A stretch of DNA of 11,365 nucleotides from Oscillibacter sp. Lineage in GTDB: Bacteria > Bacillota > Clostridia > Oscillospirales > Oscillospiraceae. The stretch lies in contig JAAWIL010000054.1 of NCBI GenBank assembly GCA_022796315.1, positions 1 through 11,365 of the forward strand, in the 5' to 3' direction. The position numbers and the translations under genes were made by a program. Below, one piece after another: positions 6,932-11,365 of this stretch; position 1 is the stretch's first letter; every line of letters starts with the position of its first letter. The notes beneath the pieces are model-generated. The model was given only the letters and a program-made list of their open reading frames with translations. It was not told where the DNA came from and did not search any database.

Positions 6932-8215
6932 TTATCCCTCCAGGGCGGCCAGCGCCCGTTTTCCAATGTCAGTCCGCAGGTACTTGCCCTCAAAGGCCAC
7001 CGTGTCCGCAGCCTGGTAGGCGTCTTTCAGGGCCTCTTGCAGGGTGGGAGCCACAGCCGTCACACCCAGTACCCGCCCGCCGCTGGTCACCAGATGGCCG
7101 TCCTCCGTCAGCTTGTCCCCGGCGTGGTAAAGGGTGACGTTCTCCGGCGTGGAGGCGGGGAGGGTCAGTACCTTGCCCTTCTCATAGTGCTCCGGGTAGC
7201 CGCCGGAGGCCAGGATCACACAGGCCGCGGCACCGCTGTGCCACGCTACGTCCAGAGCCCCCAGCGTCTCCTGTTCCACCGCCTGCATGACTGTCAAGAG
7301 GTCTGTCTTCAGCAGGGGGAGCACCACCTGGGTCTCCGGATCGCCGAAGCGGCAGTTGTACTCAATGACCTTGGGGCCGTCCGGGGTGAGCATCAGGCCG
7401 AAGTACAAGCACCCCTTAAAAGGACACCCCTCCGCCCGCATGGCGGCCAGGGTGGGCAGGAAGATGGTCTCCATGCACACCCGGGCAATCTCCGGCGTGT
7501 AGCAGGGGTTGGGGGCCACGGTGCCCATGCCGCCGGTGTTGAGGCCCGTGTCGCCGTCCCCGGCCCGCTTGTGGTCCATGGAGGAGACCATAGGCGCGAT
7601 GGCGGTGCCGTCGGTAAAGGCCAGAACGCTGACCTCCGGGCCTGTGAGAAATTCCTCAATGACAATCTCGTTGCCGGAGTCCCCGAAGGCCTTGTCCTCC
7701 ATGATGGACTTGACTGCGGCCTCCGCCTCCCGGAGATTTTGGGGAATCAGCACCCCCTTGCCCAGGGCCAGACCGTCGGCCTTGACCACGATGGGGAAGG
7801 AGGCCGTTTTCAAGTAAGCCAGGGCCTTGACAGGATCGTCAAAAACCTCATACCGGGCGGTGGGGATGCCATATTGTTTCATCAGATTCTTGGAGAAAAC
7901 CTTGCTGGCCTCGATCCGGGCGGCCTTGGCGTCGGGCCCGAAGCAGGGAATACCGGCCTCATGAAGCCGGTCCACGCACCCCAGGGCCAGGGGATCGTCC
8001 GGGGCCACCACGGCAAAGTCAATGGCATGGGACTTGGCAAAGTCCACGATTTTGTCAATCTCTTTGGCTCCAATCTCCGGCACGCATACCGCGTCCGCAG
8101 CAATGCCGCCGTTGCCGGGGAGGGCGTAGATGGTCTCCACGCCGGGATTTTCCCTCAATTTTTTAATGATGGTATGCTCGCGGCCACCGCCGCCGACAAC
8201 CAGAAGATTCATCAT
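6932..8215 (-). CDS. purD: Phosphoribosylamine-glycine ligase (GAR synthetase)
   Basis: Joins glycine to phosphoribosylamine using ATP, the second step of purine synthesis. The 427-residue product has the N-terminal GGGGREH motif (residues 8-14), the ATP-grasp segment VVKADGLALGKGV near residues 142-155 and the metal/ATP site NCRFGDPETQVVLPLL near 282-297, all usual for PurD, and the length is normal. Two adjacent ATG codons lie at the start; I chose the first (8215-8213) because a GAAAGGG site (8229-8223) stands seven bases away. The frame remains open upstream, but that extension has no family similarity. The gene opens directly behind a 444-base structured non-coding block, and its stop codon is one base from the purL start. 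Confidence 0.97.
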   Translation of the reverse strand: MMNLLVVGGGGREHTIIKKLRENPGVETIYALPGNGGIAADAVCVPEIGAKEIDKIVDFAKSHAIDFAVVAPDDPLALGCVDRLHEAGIPCFGPDAKAARIEASKVFSKNLMKQYGIPTARYEVFDDPVKALAYLKTASFPIVVKADGLALGKGVLIPQNLREAEAAVKSIMEDKAFGDSGNEIVIEEFLTGPEVSVLAFTDGTAIAPMVSSMDHKRAGDGDTGLNTGGMGTVAPNPCYTPEIARVCMETIFLPTLAAMRAEGCPFKGCLYFGLMLTPDGPKVIEYNCRFGDPETQVVLPLLKTDLLTVMQAVEQETLGALDVAWHSGAAACVILASGGYPEHYEKGKVLTLPASTPENVTLYHAGDKLTEDGHLVTSGGRVLGVTAVAPTLQEALKDAYQAADTVAFEGKYLRTDIGKRALAALEG

Positions 8216-8370
8216 GCAAACACCCTTTCTCGACATATCAAGGCCGGAACTCCGGCAGGGGAATAGCCTGGCCAAGGAGGCAGGCCCCACATGGCCTGGA
8301 GGTTTCAGAGCCTGTCTAGGAGCTCAGTCTCCTATGCGCTCCAGAACAGCGCGGAAGCGCGGAGATAGAA
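8216..8370 (-). other. Hairpin-rich leader of purD, no gene
   Basis: The stretch ahead of purD shows no supportable gene but several clean hairpins: 8243-8248 with 8251-8256 (GCCGGA/TCCGGC); 8281-8286 with 8293-8298 (CAGGCC/GGCCTG); 8317-8322 with 8329-8334 (TAGGAG/CTCCTA); and 8339-8342 with 8361-8364, which enclose 8349-8352 with 8357-8360 (GCGC/GCGC). The last can be extended by CTAT (8332-8335) with ATAG (8365-8368), which competes with the TAGGAG hairpin. None is followed by a U-run on the minus strand, so no terminator separates this leader from purD. Confidence 0.5.
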
Positions 8371-8513
8371 GCAGAGACCGTCCGACAACCACCCAACAGT
8401 CCCCGCCCAAGCCCCAACCGCGGGCCAAGGGTCCTTCACCTGAGAGGTCCGTCGCGCGCCGGCAGGGGTTACCAGGTCTCTGCCCAAGCTGGGCGGGGAC
8501 AACTCCCGCACAT
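8371..8513 (-). ncRNA. Candidate structured RNA upstream of purD (family not identified; 6S RNA is one option)
   Basis: Two long complementary pairs interleave here. Helix A joins 8399-8409 to 8490-8500 (11 pairs, GTCCCCGCCCA/TGGGCGGGGAC) and continues by GC with GC (8411-8412 with 8488-8489) after one bulge. Helix B joins 8371-8379 to 8475-8483 (GCAGAGACC/GGTCTCTGC, 9 pairs) and can be extended across an internal loop by 8387-8394 with 8465-8470. Because one strand of each helix lies inside the other, they form either a pseudoknot or two exclusive states. Smaller hairpins are 8482-8486 with 8490-8494 and 8438-8441 with 8445-8448. Complementarity cannot decide the strand; I list minus because purD is on that strand. 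Long-stem shape and purine-gene context would suit 6S RNA, but I cannot confirm the family. Confidence 0.4.
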
Positions 8514-8545
8514 GGCGAAATTTGACCAAAAGTCAAATTCTCGCC
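8514..8545. repeat. Near-perfect 13-base inverted repeat with five-base loop
   Basis: GGCGAAATTTGAC (8514-8526) and its complement with one inserted base (8532-8545) face each other around CAAAA. Neither strand has an adjacent T-run; on the plus strand a pyrimidine tract begins only about eight bases later. The minus-strand arm contains TTGACT (8536-8531), a -35-like hexamer, but the 17-base-spaced partner ATGTGC is a poor -10 box. It could be an operator, a weak terminator or the boundary of the RNA element beside it. Confidence 0.5.
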
Positions 8546-8578
8546 ACCAGCGTCTTTTCTCTTTTGGACCGTGCACGG

Positions 8579-8619
8579 CCCGTTTTCTCTTTTCGGCGCA
8601 ATCGAAAAGAGAAAATGGG
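8579..8619. repeat. 17-base-pair hairpin overlapping the U-tract of the purH terminator, with a third matching arm
   Basis: On the plus strand the arm at 8579-8595 (core TTTTCTCTTTTCG) pairs along all 17 positions, one of them G-U, with 8603-8619 around GCGCAAT. The same 11-base TTTTCTCTTTT occurs again at 8555-8565, so the single complementary arm at 8604-8615 has two possible partners. Between the two copies lies the perfect palindrome CCGTGCACGG (8569-8578). On the minus transcript the complementary arm is also the U-tract and last three C's of the purH terminator, so the two structures exclude each other. Confidence 0.6.
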
Positions 8620-8656
8620 GGGTGCATAGCAGGCCATCTTCATGGCAGAACCCCCC
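8605..8656 (-). terminator. Intrinsic terminator after the purH-type gene
   Basis: On the minus strand GGGGGGT (8656-8650) pairs with ACCCCCC (8623-8617), with an inner hairpin TGCCATGAAGATGGC within 8647-8633, and is followed at once by ATTTTCTCTTTT (8616-8605). It begins three bases past the stop codon at 8660-8662. It should end or attenuate transcription before the structured block and purD, so purD-purL-guaB need either read-through or their own promoter. Confidence 0.7.
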
Positions 8657-8659
8657 GTT

Positions 8660-9841
8660 TCAGTGGTGAAACAACCGCATCCCCGTAAAACACATGGTCA
8701 TCCCATACCGGTCGGCCGTCTCAATGACGTTGTCATCCCGAATCGACCCGCCAGGCTGCACAATAAACTCCACCCCGCTCCGGTGCGCCCGCTCCACATT
8801 GTCCCCGAAGGGGAAGAAGGCGTCCGATCCGCAGGTAACCCCCGAGAGCTTGGCCAGCCAAGCCTGCTTCTCCTCCGCAGTCAGCATCTCCGGCCGGGTC
8901 CGGAACGTCCGCTCCCAGCTGCCCTCCGCCAGCAGCCACTGGCTCTCCTGCTCCGAGAGGTAGCAGTCAATGGCGTTGTCCCGGTCCGGGCGGCGGATGT
9001 TCTCCACAAAGGGCAGGGCCAAGACCTTGGGGTGCTGCCGCAGCCACCAGCTGTCCGCCTTGCTGCCCGCCAGACGGGTGCAGTGAATCCGGCTCTGCTG
9101 GCCGGCGCCCACTCCGATGGCCTGGCCGTCCTTCACATAGCACACGGAATTGGACTGGGTGTATTTCAGGGTGATGAGGGATACGATCATATCCGTCTTG
9201 GCGGCGTCGGGCAGGTTGTGGTTGCCGGTGACAATGTTGCCCAGCAGAGACTTGTCAATGCGGTACTCGTTCCGTCCCTGCTGGAAGGTGATGCCGAAGA
9301 CGTCCTTGTATTCCACGGGATCGGGCACATAGTCCGGGTCAATCTGGACCACGTTGTAGCCGCCCTTTTTCTTGGACTTCAGGATCTCCAGGGCTTTCTC
9401 GGTATAGCCTGGGGCGATGATGCCGTCGGAGACCTCCTCCCGGAGATAACGGGCGGCGGCTTCGTCGCACACATCGGACAGCGCCGCCCAGTCGCCGTAG
9501 GAGCACAGCCGGTCCGCGCCCCGGGCCCGGATGTAGGCGCAGGCGATGGGGCTCAGCTCCGCCGATGGGTCCACAAAGTAGATCTGCCGGTCTGTCTCGC
9601 TGAGGGGCAGGCCCACGGCGGCGCCGGCAGGGGAGACATGCTTGAAGCTGGCGGCGGCGGGCAGCCCTGTGGCCGCGCTGAGCTCCCGCACCAGCTGCCA
9701 GGAGTTGAGGGCGTCCAGGAAATTGATATAGCCCGGCTTGCCGTTCAGCACGGTGATGGGGAGGGTCCCTCCGCTGCGCAGGAAGATGCGGGAGGGCTTC
9801 TGGTTGGGGTTGCAGCCGTATTTCAGTTCCAGTTCGGTCAT
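8660..9841 (-). CDS. purH: Stand-alone AICAR formyltransferase (PurH formyltransferase domain only)
   Basis: Transfers the formyl group of 10-formyl-tetrahydrofolate to AICAR, giving FAICAR. The 393-residue product begins TELELKYGCNPNQKPSRI and carries the SFKHVSPAGAA motif, with Lys67-His68 as the expected catalytic pair. Near the C-terminus it has SDAFFPFGDNVERAHRSG, VQPGGSIRDD and MCFTGMRLFHH, as in the C-terminal half of bifunctional PurH. The MGS-fold IMP cyclohydrolase domain of standard ~520-residue PurH is absent, and the next gene upstream supplies that activity as a separate, unrelated protein. The ATG (9841-9839) follows GAAAGGAG (9855-9848) by six bases. A terminator lies immediately downstream. 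Confidence in function is high; the symbol is applied in the sense of the formyltransferase part only. Confidence 0.93.
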   Translation of the reverse strand: MTELELKYGCNPNQKPSRIFLRSGGTLPITVLNGKPGYINFLDALNSWQLVRELSAATGLPAAASFKHVSPAGAAVGLPLSETDRQIYFVDPSAELSPIACAYIRARGADRLCSYGDWAALSDVCDEAAARYLREEVSDGIIAPGYTEKALEILKSKKKGGYNVVQIDPDYVPDPVEYKDVFGITFQQGRNEYRIDKSLLGNIVTGNHNLPDAAKTDMIVSLITLKYTQSNSVCYVKDGQAIGVGAGQQSRIHCTRLAGSKADSWWLRQHPKVLALPFVENIRRPDRDNAIDCYLSEQESQWLLAEGSWERTFRTRPEMLTAEEKQAWLAKLSGVTCGSDAFFPFGDNVERAHRSGVEFIVQPGGSIRDDNVIETADRYGMTMCFTGMRLFHH

Positions 9842-9866
9842 GGTGCACTCCTTTCGGTGAATGGGA

Positions 9867-9890
9867 GTAGGGGCGCACCCTGTGCGCCCG
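9867..9890 (+). repeat. Copy 2 of the GTAGGGGCG-N-CGCCCG hairpin repeat, inside the purO-purH gap
   Basis: GTAGGGGCG and CGCCCG frame a centre that makes an eight-base-pair stem, 9871-9878 with 9882-9889 (GGGCGCAC/GTGCGCCC), around three bases. It occupies the 94-base gap between the cyclohydrolase and formyltransferase genes, on the strand opposite to them. Arms match the copy at 598-622; the centre differs but is again self-complementary. Confidence 0.55.
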
Positions 9891-9935
9891 CTGTGCTACA
9901 CTGCGGCTTCGGGGGACGATGCCCGCTCCCACAGT

Positions 9936-10646
9936 TCAGATGTGCTTGTTGATGATGGCAGTCTCCCGCGCTCCGCTCTCCAGATCAAAGAGCTGGACAT
10001 AGAGGGAGACCTTGTTCTCCTCGTTCAGGCTGGCCCAGAGCGCCTCCGCCCAGCTCCGGGCGTCTTCGGCGTCAATCCGGACACGCCGGGGTTCGCCCTG
10101 GAAGGAGGGCAGGGGGTCCAGGTTCTCCTGATAGGTGTGGATGAAGTGGCCCGTCCCGGCCGCTGGGGCGTCGTATTCAAAGAAATACCGGCAGCAGCAG
10201 CTGGAGTCGCCGTCCAGGCTCTTGAGGATGGACAGGTTGTAACTGCCGTCGGGCTTCACCACGCCGGAGATCCGGGGGGTCCAGTTGGGGCCGTCCGGCT
10301 CGAAGGTCCGGGTATTCAGAGCGTGGCGGTAGCAGTGACCCTCTGCGATGGCGTCCCGGATGGTGTCGGTCTGGTCGCCGTTGGTCACCGCCAGCAGGCC
10401 GTTGGGCAGCAGCCGGACGGGGTGGTAGATGATAAGGGAGGGGTCGGTCATTTTGCTCTCGTCAAAGGCCCGGGTGCGGATGCCGTCCTCCGTCTCCTCA
10501 AAGACCCGGTTGCGGCTGTTCTCGCTGCGGCCCATGATGAAGTAGGCGACGGCGGCCTTGCGGTTGTCAGCGGTCCGGCCCAGGACGATGCCCCGGCCGG
10601 GATAGGGGTTCTCAGAGAGGTAGTTCGTCAGGTTCATCAGCTTCAT
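9936..10646 (-). CDS. purO: IMP cyclohydrolase, PurO-like (PF07826-type)
   Basis: Predicted to close the ring of FAICAR to give IMP, the last step of the pathway. The 236-residue product starts MKLMNLTNYLSENPYPGRG and continues with IVLGRTADNRKAAVAYFIMGRS, NRVFEE, TNGDQTDTI, RISGVV and CCRYFFEYDAPAAGTGHFI. This is the pattern I associate with the IMP_cyclohyd family, first described as archaeal PurO and also present in some Clostridia. It is unrelated in fold to the PurH cyclohydrolase domain. The context supports the call: the neighbour downstream is a formyltransferase lacking its cyclohydrolase half. The start at 10646-10644 is fixed by AGGAGG five bases upstream; a second in-frame ATG three codons on is less well placed. 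The gap to purN is 12 bases, so the two are surely co-transcribed. No signal or membrane segment is seen. Confidence 0.85.
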   Translation of the reverse strand: MKLMNLTNYLSENPYPGRGIVLGRTADNRKAAVAYFIMGRSENSRNRVFEETEDGIRTRAFDESKMTDPSLIIYHPVRLLPNGLLAVTNGDQTDTIRDAIAEGHCYRHALNTRTFEPDGPNWTPRISGVVKPDGSYNLSILKSLDGDSSCCCRYFFEYDAPAAGTGHFIHTYQENLDPLPSFQGEPRRVRIDAEDARSWAEALWASLNEENKVSLYVQLFDLESGARETAIINKHI

Positions 10647-10658
10647 AGCGGCCTCCTG

Positions 10659-11267
10659 TTATACATCCAAAATTTTAACGGTCCGCCCTTCCACCCGCAG
10701 CCGGTCCTGACAGAACAGGCTGACGGCCTGGGGCAGCAGCTTCCACTCGCACTGCTCCATGATCCGGCGCTGGAGCGTCTCCGGCGTGTCGTCCGGGAGA
10801 ATCTCCACCGCCCTCTGGAGCACGATGGGCCCGCCGTCGCAGGACTCGTTGACCAAGTGGACGGTGGCCCCGGAGACCTTCACGCCGTAGGCCAGGGCCT
10901 TCTCGTGGACATGGAGGCCATAGCACCCCTCGCCGCAGAAGGAGGGGATCAGGGCCGGGTGGACGTTGAGGATGGCGTTGGGGAAAGCCTGGACGATCTC
11001 CTCCGTGAGGATGACCATGAACCCGGCCAGCACCACAAGGTCCGCGCCCAGAGCGTTCAGCCGGTCCCGCAGGGCGATGGTCATGGCCTGATTGCTGGGG
11101 AAGTCCCTCCGGGCCACCACGCAGCCGGGGATGCCGGCCTGTTTGGCCCGCTCCAGGGCGTAGGCCTTGGGGGAGGAGGAGATCACGGCGGCAAGCTCCC
11201 CGTTGACAAGCTCTCCCCGGTCCTGGGCGTCAATGAGGGCCTGTAAATTGGTCCCGCCGCCGGAGAT
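10659..11267 (-). CDS. purN: Phosphoribosylglycinamide formyltransferase, N-terminus lost at a sequence junction
   Basis: Transfers a formyl group from 10-formyl-tetrahydrofolate to GAR. The readable part begins ISGGGTNLQALIDAQ, the usual PurN phosphate-binding loop. It continues with AAVISSSPKAYALERAKQAGI, VLAGFMVILTEEIV, NVHPALIPSFCG (expected catalytic Asn and His) and HLVNESCDGGPIVLQ (expected catalytic Asp). It ends with the C-terminal helix region that precedes the stop at 10659-10661. About 203 residues are present; roughly the first 8-10 (Met to the strand before SGGG) are missing. Going upstream in frame, a TAA at 11273-11271 interrupts exactly where the expected beta strand should be, and the sequence beyond fits another kind of protein. 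I read this as a join in the assembly, not a natural short gene. A GTG at 11186 is in frame, but using it would remove the phosphate-binding loop, so I do not accept it as the start. Confidence 0.9.
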   Translation of the reverse strand: MSGGGTNLQALIDAQDRGELVNGELAAVISSSPKAYALERAKQAGIPGCVVARRDFPSNQAMTIALRDRLNALGADLVVLAGFMVILTEEIVQAFPNAILNVHPALIPSFCGEGCYGLHVHEKALAYGVKVSGATVHLVNESCDGGPIVLQRAVEILPDDTPETLQRRIMEQCEWKLLPQAVSLFCQDRLRVEGRTVKILDV

Positions 11268-11364
11268 TCTTTACATTTGTCAGAGAGAAGAATCCATCGA
11301 GATTGGTGGTGACACCGCCGATGTAAGTGGAGTCTTTTGCGGCCTTGATGAGTCGGATCGACGC
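11266..11364 (-). CDS. Fragment of a Bacteroidota TonB-receptor-like N-terminal domain (foreign to the window)
   Basis: Reading the minus strand in frame from 11364, the last ~100 bases give 33 residues without a stop: ASIRLIKAAKDSTYIGG then VTTNLDGFFSLTNVKN. A KDSTYIGGV-T-LDG-FSL-NVK-N pattern is typical of the carboxypeptidase-regulatory-like (CarboxypepD_reg) domain at the N-terminus of Bacteroidota outer-membrane TonB-dependent receptors. The fragment is cut on the right by the window edge and on the left at about 11265-11268, where the frame passes straight into purN codons. Base composition is visibly poorer in G+C than everything to the left. A Gram-negative receptor has no place in a Firmicute purine operon. 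The family call rests on 33 residues and remembered pattern. Confidence 0.6.
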
Positions 11365-11365
11365 T

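Noticed and set aside
8324..8536. Small minus-strand frames of 65-70 codons in the purH-purD gap.
   Set aside because: They overlap each other in different frames, have no family resemblance, and coincide with dense inverted repeats, so a non-coding RNA is the better reading.
8508..8536. Promoter TTGACT-17-ATGTGC (minus) for the structured RNA.
   Set aside because: The -35 box is good, but ATGTGC is a poor -10 match and the -35 lies in a palindrome that explains its sequence. I do not list it as a promoter.
9842..9935. ZTP, PRPP or purine riboswitch in the leader of the formyltransferase gene, a usual place for ZTP sensors.
   Set aside because: None of the conserved cores that I know for these aptamers is visible in this 94-base gap; it holds the hairpin repeat and a normal ribosome site.
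11184..11186. GTG at 11186 as the start of a shortened purN.
   Set aside because: In-frame sequence further upstream encodes the conserved SGGGTNLQALID loop needed for activity, so the gene is truncated by a junction and does not begin here.
1..11365. CRISPR array, tRNA or rRNA gene, phage or insertion-sequence genes, toxin-antitoxin or defence system.
   Set aside because: I saw no regularly spaced direct repeats, no tRNA-like cloverleaf, and no transposase, integrase or phage motifs. Apart from the non-coding blocks this is a housekeeping purine region.

Overview
The window looks like the chromosome of a high-GC gut Firmicute, most likely an Oscillospiraceae-type clostridium (Flavonifractor / Lawsonibacter / Pseudoflavonifractor group). 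This rests on GC-rich Clostridia-type coding sequence, AGGAGG-type ribosome binding sites, a SleB/CwlJ-type cell-wall hydrolase typical of spore formers, a clostridial single-chain PurL and a stand-alone AICAR transformylase paired with a PurO-type IMP cyclohydrolase. Every gene I accept lies on the minus strand, so the order of transcription runs from right to left.

Right to left: the last ~95 bases (about 11266-11365) do not belong with the rest. They read as a Bacteroidota TonB-receptor-type fragment joined inside the N-terminus of purN, which points to a chimeric assembly. Then come purN (10659-11267, 5' end lost), a PurO-like IMP cyclohydrolase (9936-10646), a stand-alone PurH-type AICAR formyltransferase (8660-9841), a 444-base hairpin-rich non-coding block (8216-8659), purD (6932-8215), purL (3220-6930) and an IMP dehydrogenase, guaB (1626-3137). 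A strong hairpin terminator (1537-1584) closes the cluster. Beyond it lie a secreted copper-amine-oxidase-N / SleB-like hydrolase (666-1448), a GC-rich hairpin cluster (491-622), and the start of a TIGR04255-family protein with its own consensus promoter (1-376), cut by the left edge.

Together the genes cover several steps of de novo purine synthesis: PurD (glycine ligation), PurN (formyl transfer to GAR), PurL (FGAM formation), PurH-type formyltransferase and PurO-type cyclohydrolase (the last two steps to IMP), then GuaB (IMP to XMP). purF, purM, purE/K, purC, purB and guaA are not in the window.

The part least explained by ordinary annotation is 8216-8659. A terminator ends the purH unit there. 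Its U-tract can be captured by a following antisense-like arm. Behind it lies a stretch with two long helices whose strands interleave (a pseudoknot or a two-state switch) just upstream of purD. I regard it as a structured RNA, possibly 6S RNA or a regulatory leader, but cannot assign a family by eye. The guaB product is strikingly like the IMP dehydrogenase of the protozoan Tritrichomonas foetus.
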